Assembly: GCF_003122215.1 (NCBI RefSeq)
Contig: NZ_QEYD01000001.1
Coordinates: forward strand, 248,001-312,000
Length of the DNA: 64,000 bases
Reading direction: 5' to 3'
Source of the DNA: Pararhodobacter marinus
GTDB taxonomy: Bacteria; Pseudomonadota; Alphaproteobacteria; Rhodobacterales; Rhodobacteraceae
In this document: positions 25,667-34,494 of the stretch, piece by piece
How positions within the stretch are numbered: position 1 is the first letter of the stretch
Layout: each line of letters begins with the position of its first letter
Made by a program: the position numbers and the translations under genes
Notes under the pieces: generated by a model
What the model was told of the DNA's origin: nothing
The model's input: the letters and a program-made list of their open reading frames with translations, nothing else
The model's database searches: none

Positions 25667-26742
25667 CTCAGGCGCTCCGTCTTCAGATAGGTTTTCTGGC
25701 GACGGAACATGTCGCGGCGGGCGAAGGGGAACAGCTCAAGCCATGTGCGGATCTTCAGCCAGCGTCCGTACAGGCCCATCGGCTCGAACAGGATGAAGGC
25801 GATCAGGATCATGCCGAACACGCCGGTCTCCAGCCCGGGGATCGAGGCCGAGCCCAGATTGTCGGTCAGGATCGACAGGAATTGCGGCAGGAAGGCGATG
25901 ACGATCGCACCCAGAAACGCGCCGTGGATAAAGCCCAGCCCGCCGATGATGATCATCATCAGAAGCTGGATCGCGATCAGGAAGTTGAAGGTTTCGTTGT
26001 TGAAGGCGCCCGCGAACAGGCCCATCAGCGCCCCGCCAAGGCCCGCAAAGGCACAGGACAGGCCGAAAGCCAGCGTCTTGGTGCGCGCCACATCGACGCC
26101 CATCGCCTGCGCCGAAATCTCGGAATCCCGCACGGCGGCAAAGGCCCGGCCCAGCGGCGAGCGCAGCAGGTTGCGATAGAGCAGCGCGACGAAGATCGAC
26201 GTGCCCAGCGCAAGGTAATACCAGGTCTCGGGCGCGGCCCAGCGGTTGATCTCGATCCCGAAGATCTCGATCACCGGGGCGAAATAGCCGTTCACGCCCC
26301 CGGTCCAGGGTTCAAGGATCACGATCAGGTCGTCTGCCAGAATGGCCAGCGCCAGCGTGAAGATCGCCAGATAGACACCGTGCAGTTTCAGCGCCGGAAT
26401 GGCGATGATCGCGCCGATGATGCCGGTCACGATCCCGGCCAGCAGGAACGCGGCCAGAAACGGCAGTCCCAGCTCCATGAAATTGACGCAGCTGTAGCAG
26501 CCCAGCGCCATGAAGGCCGAATGCCCGAGGCTCACCTGTCCCGTCTGCCCGGTCAGCAGCATCAGGCCAAGGCCCGCCACCGCCCAGATCAGCACGTTGG
26601 TGACTTCGCCCAGATAAAAGCCGTCGATCAGCCACGGCAGCACCAGCATCAGAAGCAACAGCGCCACGTAAAGCGAGAAGTTCCACCAGTCGGGGAACAG
26701 CCGGATGTCCTGATCGTAGGATGTCTTGAAGTGAAAGCGCAT
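25663..26742 (-). CDS. livM: Liv-type ABC transporter permease (LivM)
   Basis: The 359-residue protein is strongly hydrophobic, with about ten predicted membrane spans, and carries the LivM signatures TGQTGQVSLGHSAFMALG near residue 66 and the cytoplasmic loop EAAA-equivalent SPLGRAFAAVRDSEISAQAMGVD near residue 196 (first part conserved in permeases of this group). It is slightly longer than most LivM proteins at its N-terminus. Together with LivH it forms the inner-membrane channel. It overlaps livG by ATGA and lies 4 bases after livH. Confidence 0.92.
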   Translation of the reverse strand: MRFHFKTSYDQDIRLFPDWWNFSLYVALLLLMLVLPWLIDGFYLGEVTNVLIWAVAGLGLMLLTGQTGQVSLGHSAFMALGCYSCVNFMELGLPFLAAFLLAGIVTGIIGAIIAIPALKLHGVYLAIFTLALAILADDLIVILEPWTGGVNGYFAPVIEIFGIEINRWAAPETWYYLALGTSIFVALLYRNLLRSPLGRAFAAVRDSEISAQAMGVDVARTKTLAFGLSCAFAGLGGALMGLFAGAFNNETFNFLIAIQLLMMIIIGGLGFIHGAFLGAIVIAFLPQFLSILTDNLGSASIPGLETGVFGMILIAFILFEPMGLYGRWLKIRTWLELFPFARRDMFRRQKTYLKTERLR

Positions 26743-26746
26743 GGGA

Positions 26747-27622
26747 TCAGACCTTCTTGACGCGGACTTGTGCGAACAGCCCGTGCGGCCGGAATACCAG
26801 CACGAAGATGAGAATCGCGTAGGGGGCGATCTGCGAATAGCCGGTCGGCAGATAGCGCGCGGCGAAAGGCTCGATCACGCCGACGATCAGCCCGCCCATC
26901 AGCGCGCCCGGCAGGCTGCCGAACCCGCCGATCACCGCCGCCGCAAAGGCCTTGATGCCGATGAACCCGGCCGAGATGTCGAGCGTCCCTTTCGACCCGT
27001 AGAGGATCCCCGCCACGCAGGCGACGATCCCCGCCAGCGCCCAGACCGCGCCCTGAACCCGCTTCACCGGAATGCCCATGTAATAGGCGGCCATCTGGTT
27101 CTGCGACGCCGCCTGCATGGCCAGTCCCAGCTTCGTGCGCTGAAAGAACTGCCACAGGGCAAGGGTCATCAGCAGCGTGACGACGATCACCGCGATATCG
27201 GCGAGCGACAGCACCACCCCGCCGAATCGCACATCGCCCAGCGCCAGCGGGGAATGCAGGTTCTGCGGCTCGTGGCCCCAGATCACCCCCGCGACGAAAC
27301 GGATCACGAATCCCAGCGAGATCGTCAGGATCACCACCGCCGTCTGGCTTTGCCCGAACATGAACCGCAGGACGGTCAGGTCCAGCAGATAGCCCAGCGC
27401 GCCCATGATGATCAGCGCGATCGGCACCGCCAGCCAGAAGTTCAGCCCCATGAAATGGGGGTTCACCAGCCCCACCATGACGAAAGCGCCGAGCATCATG
27501 AAATCGCCCTGCGCGAAATTCACGGCTTCGGTCGCCTTGTAGATCAGCACGAATCCCAAGGCGACGAGGCCGTAGACACAGCCGTTGGCGAGCCCGCTCA
27601 ACAGCAGTTGCAACACATCCAT
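26747..27622 (-). CDS. livH: Liv-type ABC transporter permease (LivH)
   Basis: The 291-residue membrane protein starts MDVLQLLLSGLANGCVYGL after a GGGAGG ribosome site; a longer reading to 27727 has no hydrophobic character and is not used. VNFAQGDFMMLGAFV near residue 46 and YYMGIPVKRVQGAVWALAG near residue 181 are LivH hallmarks. It is the promoter-proximal gene of the operon livH-livM-livG-livF-ligase-binding protein, transcribed from the region 27623-27933. Confidence 0.92.
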   Translation of the reverse strand: MDVLQLLLSGLANGCVYGLVALGFVLIYKATEAVNFAQGDFMMLGAFVMVGLVNPHFMGLNFWLAVPIALIIMGALGYLLDLTVLRFMFGQSQTAVVILTISLGFVIRFVAGVIWGHEPQNLHSPLALGDVRFGGVVLSLADIAVIVVTLLMTLALWQFFQRTKLGLAMQAASQNQMAAYYMGIPVKRVQGAVWALAGIVACVAGILYGSKGTLDISAGFIGIKAFAAAVIGGFGSLPGALMGGLIVGVIEPFAARYLPTGYSQIAPYAILIFVLVFRPHGLFAQVRVKKV

Positions 27623-27791
27623 GGATGGTCCTCCCAGACCCGCGCCGTCTCGACCCGGCGTTGATCGCCGGTGCCGGCCTCCTTCGGCGCGTCGTCTCAG
27701 GATTGACGGAAGATCGGGGCATTTCAACTACAGAAAGCCATTCTCTGACGAAAATTTGCAGATCCCTGCCGCGACGGAAGCCATCGGGCCG

Positions 27792-27885
27792 GTGCATTCT
27801 GCAACGCGGCATGTTGCATTCTGTGAGTCATTTCAGAAGTTTGTTTCCCTCATAGAAACATTCTTCTTCTTGTGCGTGCATTCTG
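27792..27885. promoter_or_regulatory. direct repeats and inverted repeat between liv and transglutaminase genes
   Basis: The decamer GTGCATTCTG occurs at 27792 and 27876, and with one change (TTGCATTCTG) at 27814. The spacings are 22 and 62 bases, close to whole helical turns. TGCAAC (27800) and GTTGCA (27813) form an inverted repeat with 7 bases between. The 359-base stretch between livH and the plus-strand gene is AT-richer than its surroundings and holds no ORF that I support. The repeats look like operators for one or both divergent units. Confidence 0.45.
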
Positions 27886-27981
27886 GCGTTAATCTAGCGC
27901 TGTGATCGCATTCATTCAGGTTGCCAGTTTTGGATGGGTGCGGGGCGAAAGCAAAAAACGTCGAGACTATTGGGGGTTCAC

Positions 27982-29043
27982 ATGCAGGTAGCTGCTTTCG
28001 ACAAGTACAACTCTGAATTGCTGAATATGTTTTCGGATTCTACCCTCGGGCTTTTCATGCCCGGACGGGAGGCGGAACTGTTCAGCTTCGGAACAATCGA
28101 TTACCTTGATGCGGGCGACATCTTGCCCGCGAAAACCGAGTCACCGCTTCATGTTGTGCTCGATGGGCGCCTTGCGGGGACGTCGGGCTGGTTCGGTCCG
28201 GGCAACCATTTCGGGACACCGGAAAGCGAATTGCAGGCGCTGGACCGCCCTGCGCGCGTCTGGGTAGTGGATACGACCACCCTGCCGATGGATCTGCGGC
28301 GCGGCATGACGAAGGCGCTGATTGCCTCGGACATGGCCGAAGCGGCGGCCAAACCGGCCGACGAACTGCCCGAGGCTGATTCGCTTTGCGATGCCGATCA
28401 CCCGGAAATTCGTCGTCAGGCCGCACGGTTGCGCCGCGCCTCGCCCGCCAGCACGGCCGAGGCGATCCTGAAATTCGTGCACGGTTTCCCCTATCGCTTC
28501 GGCGCCTGGCAGGAACGCGCCTCGGACACGCTCAAGCGTGGCGTCGGCATGTGTACGACCAAGACCAATCTTCAGGTCGCGCTGATGCGCGCCGCCGGGC
28601 TGGAAGCGGGCTTTGTCGAAGTGCCGATGCCGACCTCGGTTCTGGGCAAGCTGATGCCGTCGAGCTGGCTGGCCCTGCAACGCCCGACCGTGCGTCACTA
28701 CTTCGCCGCGGTGAAGCTGAACGGCGTGTGGCATGGCGCGGATTCGTCCTACGACTACGCCAGCTACCGCATCTTCCTGGAAATGTTTCCGTGGATGGCG
28801 CATCGCGAAGAGCCGGTCCTGACCGAGGGCGCGCCTTATATTCCCTGCCTCGAGATCCAGCACAAGGACCTGTTCGACATCACCGTCGTCGACTCGATCG
28901 CCGGGGAAATGGGCAAGAAAAGCCGGTTCGAAACCCGCCATTTCGAAGCGCTCAACACCCATGTCGATCGCGCGCGCGGTGTGCACCAGCGCTGGCTGGG
29001 TTCGACCGCCGAGGCCGTCGCCGGCAACGGGGTCAGCGCATGA
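27982..29043 (+). CDS. transglutaminase-like protein, partner of a CoaBC-like flavoprotein
   Basis: The 353-residue protein starts at the ATG at 27982 after a GGGGG site. Residues 30-100 look like a small beta-rich (cupin or cyclic-nucleotide-binding-like) domain (DAGDILPAKTESPLHVVLDGRL). The second half is a transglutaminase-like fold with candidate catalytic Cys191 (GVGMCTTKTNL), His239 (VRHYFAAVKL) and Asp254 (WHGADSSYD). No signal peptide is present, so it is cytosolic. Its stop overlaps the start of the CoaBC-like gene (ATGA). Substrate and reaction (protease, amidase or transglutaminase) are unknown. Confidence 0.8.
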   Translation: MQVAAFDKYNSELLNMFSDSTLGLFMPGREAELFSFGTIDYLDAGDILPAKTESPLHVVLDGRLAGTSGWFGPGNHFGTPESELQALDRPARVWVVDTTTLPMDLRRGMTKALIASDMAEAAAKPADELPEADSLCDADHPEIRRQAARLRRASPASTAEAILKFVHGFPYRFGAWQERASDTLKRGVGMCTTKTNLQVALMRAAGLEAGFVEVPMPTSVLGKLMPSSWLALQRPTVRHYFAAVKLNGVWHGADSSYDYASYRIFLEMFPWMAHREEPVLTEGAPYIPCLEIQHKDLFDITVVDSIAGEMGKKSRFETRHFEALNTHVDRARGVHQRWLGSTAEAVAGNGVSA

Positions 29044-30308
29044 GTCTATACGACTGGGACTTCAGCGCCCCGACGCCGTCGTCGATGGGCGACCACGACG
29101 TGCCGCGCGCCTCGGACCGGCTGGCGGGCAAACGCATTGCGCTGCTCGTGACCGGCGGGATCGCGGCGATGAAGACCCCCGAACTGGCGCGCGGTCTGCG
29201 CCGGCACGGGGCCAGCGTCACCGCTTTCGCCAGCGAGGACGCGCTGAACTACGTCGCCCGCGAGGCGCTGGAATGGGCCACGCTGGGTCCGGTCGTGACC
29301 GGACTGACCTGGCGTGCCGAGCATCTCAGCGATGGGCAGCCTTTCGATGCCTACCTTGTTGCCCCGGCAACTCATTCGACCATCGCCAAGATGGCGCACG
29401 GGATCGGCGACACCGTCGTCACCTCGACGCTGATCTCGGCCCTGGGCCGGATGGAACAGGGACGCGCGAAGGTGCTGATTGCGCCGACGATGCACGGCAC
29501 GATGCACAACGCCCAGCTTGTCGACAATGCGCGCAGGCTGGCGGCGCAGGGCGTGCACCTGATCGCGCCCCGTGACGCCTATGGCAAGCACAACCTGCCC
29601 GAGACCGAGCTTCTGTGCATCGCCGTGGGCCGTGCGCTGAGCGAGTCGCCGCTGCAGGGCCGCCGGATCATGGTCACGGCGGGCCCGACCCCGGTACCGA
29701 TCGACGGCGTGCGCCGCATCGTCAACCGTTTCCGGGGCCGTCTGGGCGCGCAGCTGGCCGAAGAGCTGGTCTGGCGCGGGGCCGAGGCCGAGCTCATCCT
29801 TGGCGACGGCGCCTGGCGTCCGAAAACGCCGATGCCGATCACCGTCACCCGCACCTTCGACGAGTACCGGGATACCGTCGTTTCGCGCGTGAAATCCGGG
29901 CTCTGGGCGGGCGTGTTCTCGGCCGGGGTGGCGGATTACCGGCCCCGGCAGGCGGTCACCGGCAAGATCGCCTCGGGTCAGGCCAGCCTGACGCTGGATC
30001 TGGAACCCACCGAGAAGGTGATCGACCTTGCGATGAACGCCGATACGCGGATGCACACGGTCGCGTTCAAGTATCTCGAGGGCGTTTCCGAGGAAGAGCT
30101 GATCCGCGTCGCGTCGAAACGGCTGGACCGTGCCGGGCTGGTCGTCGCCACGCGCGGCGAGGATACGCGCGGCACCGATCAGCGCGCGCTGATGGTGACA
30201 TCCGAGGGCGTGACGCCCGTCGATGACAAGCGCGCCATCGCGCGGGCGATCTCGGACTACCTCGAGGGGCTGGTCGACAGCCCGGCGATGCTGAACGCCG
30301 CCGAGTAA
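29040..30308 (+). CDS. divergent CoaBC-like (phosphopantothenoylcysteine decarboxylase/synthetase-like) protein
   Basis: The 422-residue protein has a CoaC-like flavoprotein domain (LVTGGIAAMKTPELARGL at residue 37; VAPAT at 107) and a CoaB-like domain (VTAGPTPVPIDGVRRIVN at 212; GVADYRP at 296; Lys309). The flavin-side His95 is kept. The PxMNxxM substrate motif has become PTMHGTMH (149-156), losing the Asn, and the flap that should carry the catalytic Cys (ACGD.G.G) reads DAYGKHNLPE (179-188) with no Cys. It is therefore probably not the housekeeping CoaBC but a paralogue with altered chemistry. It is translationally coupled to the transglutaminase-like protein. Confidence 0.8.
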   Translation: MSLYDWDFSAPTPSSMGDHDVPRASDRLAGKRIALLVTGGIAAMKTPELARGLRRHGASVTAFASEDALNYVAREALEWATLGPVVTGLTWRAEHLSDGQPFDAYLVAPATHSTIAKMAHGIGDTVVTSTLISALGRMEQGRAKVLIAPTMHGTMHNAQLVDNARRLAAQGVHLIAPRDAYGKHNLPETELLCIAVGRALSESPLQGRRIMVTAGPTPVPIDGVRRIVNRFRGRLGAQLAEELVWRGAEAELILGDGAWRPKTPMPITVTRTFDEYRDTVVSRVKSGLWAGVFSAGVADYRPRQAVTGKIASGQASLTLDLEPTEKVIDLAMNADTRMHTVAFKYLEGVSEEELIRVASKRLDRAGLVVATRGEDTRGTDQRALMVTSEGVTPVDDKRAIARAISDYLEGLVDSPAMLNAAE

Positions 30309-30330
30309 GCCACCGGGACAACGCGAAAGG

Positions 30331-30358
30331 GCGGCCGGGGATTCCGGCCGCTCTTTTC
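30331..30358. terminator. intrinsic terminator after the CoaBC-like gene
   Basis: An 8-bp perfect GC stem GCGGCCGG/CCGGCCGC (30331-30338 with 30344-30351) is followed by TCTTTTC on the plus strand. It also lies just past the stop of the convergent regulator gene and may serve both. Confidence 0.75.
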
Positions 30359-30373
30359 GTATGCTCCCGCGGC

Positions 30374-31078
30374 TCAGATCATGCGGATCACGTCCTTTTC
30401 GACGGCCAGCATGTAACCCTGACGCGGGATGTTGCGCACCAGCAATTCGCTGACCATCTGGTTGCCCAGCGAATCCCGCAGCCGCTTGATCCGCGTGGCG
30501 CCTGCCGCTTCCTCGCAATCCGCCTCCTTGCGGCCCGAGATCACCGATTCCAGCGACGCGCCCGACATCATCTCGTCATCCATCCGCGCCTCGGCCAGCA
30601 CCGCCAGCGCCTCGACCGCGGCCTCGGTCAGGTTGAACTCCATGTCGTTGATATAGACCTTGCGCTCACCCCGGCTGATGACCAGAGACGATACCTGAAT
30701 GCCGGTCTTCTGCACCTCAGCCAGCTTTCGGTTCAGCCCGATCAGCACCAGAACCAGAACCAGCGACGTGATCAGAAGCAGGCTGGCGAAGACGATCAGC
30801 ACGAAGATCACGCCGCGATAGCTGACCAGCACCTCGGTAAAGGTGGTGCCCGACTGAGCCAGGATCTCCAGGAGCCGCAGCTCGGCATTGCCGGTCAGGT
30901 CGGCGTTGTCGTTGAAGATCTGCAGCACCCGCGCGTTGAACTCGTTCGTGTCGGGCAGGTTGATGAACAAAAGAACCGCCGCCAGTGCTAGGATTAGCAC
31001 GATGGCAGCGATCCCCAGAACGATCGCGCGCGAGCCCGCGCGCGTCAGGCTGGTTTCAGAAGCGGAGGTAGTGGCCAT
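30374..31078 (-). CDS. membrane-anchored winged-helix regulator
   Basis: From the ATG at 31078 the protein has 234 residues. Two hydrophobic segments (about residues 18-40 and 88-114) flank a short, probably periplasmic stretch. The C-terminal part (about 146-228) looks like a winged-helix DNA-binding domain of the OmpR/ToxR type (LTEAAVEALAVLAEA, then ATRIKRLRDSLGNQMV and RNIPRQGYMLAVE). The regulator would bind DNA while held in the membrane, but with the membrane part N-terminal, opposite to ToxR/CadC. The longer reading to 31300 would overlap the upstream secreted-protein gene almost completely and is not used. Confidence 0.7.
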   Translation of the reverse strand: MATTSASETSLTRAGSRAIVLGIAAIVLILALAAVLLFINLPDTNEFNARVLQIFNDNADLTGNAELRLLEILAQSGTTFTEVLVSYRGVIFVLIVFASLLLITSLVLVLVLIGLNRKLAEVQKTGIQVSSLVISRGERKVYINDMEFNLTEAAVEALAVLAEARMDDEMMSGASLESVISGRKEADCEEAAGATRIKRLRDSLGNQMVSELLVRNIPRQGYMLAVEKDVIRMI

Positions 31079-31346
31079 TCGTGTAACCCGAATTTCCCGG
31101 AGCGGCGTTCGAGTTAACTGTGGACACAATATTCGACAAGGTCCAGCCGGAGCGGCCCAGCGCGTTGCGCAGATAATCGGCGGCAGCCTGCGCATTGCAG
31201 GCCCCGCCGCGGATCTCGGCCACGCCAAAGGCAAGCTGGACGGGGTTCTGCCGCTGCGCCCGATACTCGGCATAGCAGGCGGCCTGCGCGGGCGCTGCAA
31301 GCGCCGTAAGCGTGGCGGCGGTGAGAATCAGGGAACGGAAGGTCAT
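31056..31346 (-). CDS. small secreted protein (96 aa)
   Basis: Residues 1-22 form a signal peptide (SLILTAATLTALAAPAQA-A). The mature part has two cysteines (CYAEYRAQR and GGACNAQAA), which may form a disulfide, and ends GYTNGHYLRF. The family is not recognised. It overlaps the start of the membrane regulator gene by 23 bases on the same strand, so the two are probably co-transcribed and the small protein may be linked to the regulator's signal. Confidence 0.7.
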   Translation of the reverse strand: MTFRSLILTAATLTALAAPAQAACYAEYRAQRQNPVQLAFGVAEIRGGACNAQAAADYLRNALGRSGWTLSNIVSTVNSNAAPGNSGYTNGHYLRF

Positions 31347-31444
31347 GGCGGTCTCGGGCTTTTATGGAGCGGATACCTGCCGACCATGCGCATCCCGGCC
31401 CCGCTATGCAATATCGGCCCCCGGAAAGGCGCGTTTTCGCCGAC

Positions 31445-31457
31445 GTTATCCGATAAC
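31445..31457. promoter_or_regulatory. inverted repeat in a divergent intergenic region
   Basis: GTTATC-C-GATAAC is a perfect 13-base palindrome between the leftward secreted-protein gene and the rightward Cys-rich protein gene. It could be an operator. The 263-base region holds no other support. Confidence 0.3.
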
Positions 31458-31609
31458 CACCCCCCGATATTGCCTCTCACGACCGGCTTGCGCAGGCTGA
31501 GTCCATGACGGTCCACACGCGCGCCGCGTGTCTTGCGGGTTCAGACGCCCGTTGCCGACGCATCGTGCCACCGACATTCCGCGTAACCGACATCCTGAAA
31601 GGTCTTGTC

Positions 31610-32320
31610 ATGACATCCCTCTCTCGCAATCCCTCGGCCGGGATGCGCGCGTTGCCGCAGCGACTGACCATGCTGGTGGCTGCCGCCGCACTCCTGCTCG
31701 CCGGTCTGGGCGCTACCGCGCGTCCGGCCAAGGCCGATGCCGACGACATCCTGCGCTTTCTTGCCGGGGCCATCGTCGTCGGCGCCATCGTCAACGCCAT
31801 CGACGACAACCACACGCCGCAATATTACGGCCGCTGGGCGCTGCCGAATTCGTGCCTGGAAACCATCCGCGTCAACCATCGCAATGTGCAATCCTACAAT
31901 GCCCGCTGCCTGCGCCGCGCGGGTTATCAGGGCCTGCCCGGCCGTTGCAGCTACGAGTTCCGGCTGCGGGGCGGCCATGTCCGGCGCGGCTATATCGCCG
32001 AATGCCTCTACGAGGCCGGCTATCGCGGTCAGGGCGGCTATTATTCCTCGCCGCCGCGCTACCAGCCGCCCTATTCCCCGCCGATCCAGGCCCAGCCGCC
32101 CCGCGTCTCGCCGCCCTATCACGGCCAGCCGCAGGTGCGCGGCAACCTGCCCAACCGCTGCCTGATGTCTTATCGTCAGAACGGGCGCAGCGTGCAGGGC
32201 TACTGGGCCAACTGCCTGCGCAACGCGGGCTACAACAACCTGCCGGGTCGCTGCCGCGTCACCGCGACGAACGGCGACCGGATCTTCAACGCCACCTGCC
32301 TGCGGCAGTCCGGCTATTGA
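31610..32320 (+). CDS. exported Cys-rich protein with two tandem repeats
   Basis: The 236-residue protein starts at 31610 after AAAGG. A hydrophobic N-terminal signal (around residues 20-34, MLVAAAALLLAGLGA) is followed by a second hydrophobic stretch (residues 45-60). Two repeats of about 58 residues follow, each starting LPN-x-CL, with a central LPGRC and ending AGY or SGY, and each having four cysteines at matching places. A Pro/Gln/Tyr-rich linker separates them. The pattern suggests a disulfide-stabilised periplasmic or surface domain duplicated internally. No function is recognised. A terminator follows. Confidence 0.75.
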   Translation: MTSLSRNPSAGMRALPQRLTMLVAAAALLLAGLGATARPAKADADDILRFLAGAIVVGAIVNAIDDNHTPQYYGRWALPNSCLETIRVNHRNVQSYNARCLRRAGYQGLPGRCSYEFRLRGGHVRRGYIAECLYEAGYRGQGGYYSSPPRYQPPYSPPIQAQPPRVSPPYHGQPQVRGNLPNRCLMSYRQNGRSVQGYWANCLRNAGYNNLPGRCRVTATNGDRIFNATCLRQSGY

Positions 32321-32413
32321 GTCACCGTCCCGGTTGCGGTGCGACCTCGTATTTCACCGCAATTCCTTTCGAACGGCATCGCGGCCGGGACGCGTGAGCC
32401 GGGGAAACCCGGA

Positions 32414-32446
32414 GAAAGGGGGCAGGCCTTGGGCTTGCCCCCTTTT
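32414..32446 (+). terminator. intrinsic terminator after the Cys-rich protein gene
   Basis: A long stem (AAGGGGGCAGGCC with GGGCTTGCCCCCTT, one mismatch region) is followed by TTTT, about 95 bases after the stop codon and 58 bases before rnhB. Confidence 0.75.
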
Positions 32447-32503
32447 GCCCCGCAAAGGGGCGCCGCGACTTGCCTGATCGCGCGCGGCGTGGTTTCTCGG
32501 GTC

Positions 32504-33136
32504 ATGACCCTGACACTGACCAGAACCGCCCGCCCGCTGCCCGACCTGTCGCTTGAAACCGCGCTCGGCGTGCCCTTGGTGGCAGGCGTCGACGAGGTGG
32601 GGCGCGGACCGCTGGCCGGGCCGGTAACGGCGGCGGCGGTGATCCTGGACCCGGCGCGGCTGCCCGCGGGGATCGACGATTCAAAGCGCCTGCGCGAACC
32701 CGCCCGCCTGCGGCTCGCCGAAGAGATCCGCGTCAACGCCGTTGCCTGGGCCGTGGCCCATGCCAGCGTCGACGAAATCGACACGCTCAATATCCTGCAG
32801 GCCAGCCACCTGGCGATGCTGCGCGCGCTGTCGGCCCTGCAGCCCGTGGCAACCCATGCGCTCATCGACGGCAACCGCCTGCCGCGCGACCTGACGATCC
32901 CCGCGCAATGCGTGGTGAAGGGCGACAGCCTCAGCCTGTCGATCGCCGCCGCATCCATCCTGGCCAAGGTCGAGCGCGATGCGATCATGTCTGAACTTTC
33001 GCTCACAAACCCTGGATATGGCTGGGAAAAGAACGCGGGCTACCCCTCGCCCGCGCACCTGAAGGCGCTGCAGGAGAGGGGGGTAACCCCGCATCATAGG
33101 CGCTCTTTCGCCCCCGTCCGCAAGATGTTGTGTTAA
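32504..33136 (+). CDS. rnhB: ribonuclease HII
   Basis: The 210-residue protein from the ATG at 32504 contains the RNase HII signature VAGVDEVGRGPLAGPV (residues 23-38, acidic metal ligands Asp and Glu), DDSKRL near residue 60 and the later SIAAASILAKVERD segment. It cleaves RNA in RNA-DNA hybrids, including single ribonucleotides in DNA. The start has a weak ribosome site; longer readings run through the upstream terminator and are not used. The end of the gene lies 116 bases before ccrM. Confidence 0.92.
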   Translation: MTLTLTRTARPLPDLSLETALGVPLVAGVDEVGRGPLAGPVTAAAVILDPARLPAGIDDSKRLREPARLRLAEEIRVNAVAWAVAHASVDEIDTLNILQASHLAMLRALSALQPVATHALIDGNRLPRDLTIPAQCVVKGDSLSLSIAAASILAKVERDAIMSELSLTNPGYGWEKNAGYPSPAHLKALQERGVTPHHRRSFAPVRKMLC

Positions 33137-33155
33137 GAACGCAAAATAAGGGACT

Positions 33156-33194
33156 GATTCAGAAAGGGAATTGACGCGGACTCCAACTTGAATC
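33156..33194 (+). promoter_or_regulatory. cluster of three GANTC sites upstream of ccrM
   Basis: GATTC (33156), GACTC (33179) and GAATC (33190) lie within 39 bases just before the ccrM start. GANTC is the target of the CcrM enzyme encoded downstream. In Caulobacter, methylation of GANTC sites in the ccrM promoter/leader controls its expression; the arrangement here suggests the same feedback. Confidence 0.65.
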
Positions 33195-33201
33195 ATCTTA
33201 A

Positions 33202-34362
<1,161 letters not shown>

Positions 34363-34415
34363 CGCATCAACAGTTTACCGCCAGCGTCCGTGCTTCCGCG
34401 CATGGACGCCACTTT

Positions 34416-34445
34416 CCCCCGTCCTTCGTGGCGGGGGCTTTTTTT
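34416..34445 (+). terminator. intrinsic terminator after ccrM
   Basis: A CCCCCG/CGGGGG stem (34416-34421 with 34432-34437) with a ten-base loop is followed by C and seven T, 53 bases after the ccrM stop. Confidence 0.85.
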
Positions 34446-34494
34446 ATCAGATAGCGCGGCGCGGGATCGGTCAAGCGATTCCGGCGCGTCCTTT

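Noticed and set aside
27794-27823. A PhaR-type (CTGC-N3-GCAG) operator in the liv region
   Set aside because: The TGCA-rich sequence only partly resembles the motif; no phasin or PHB gene lies nearby.
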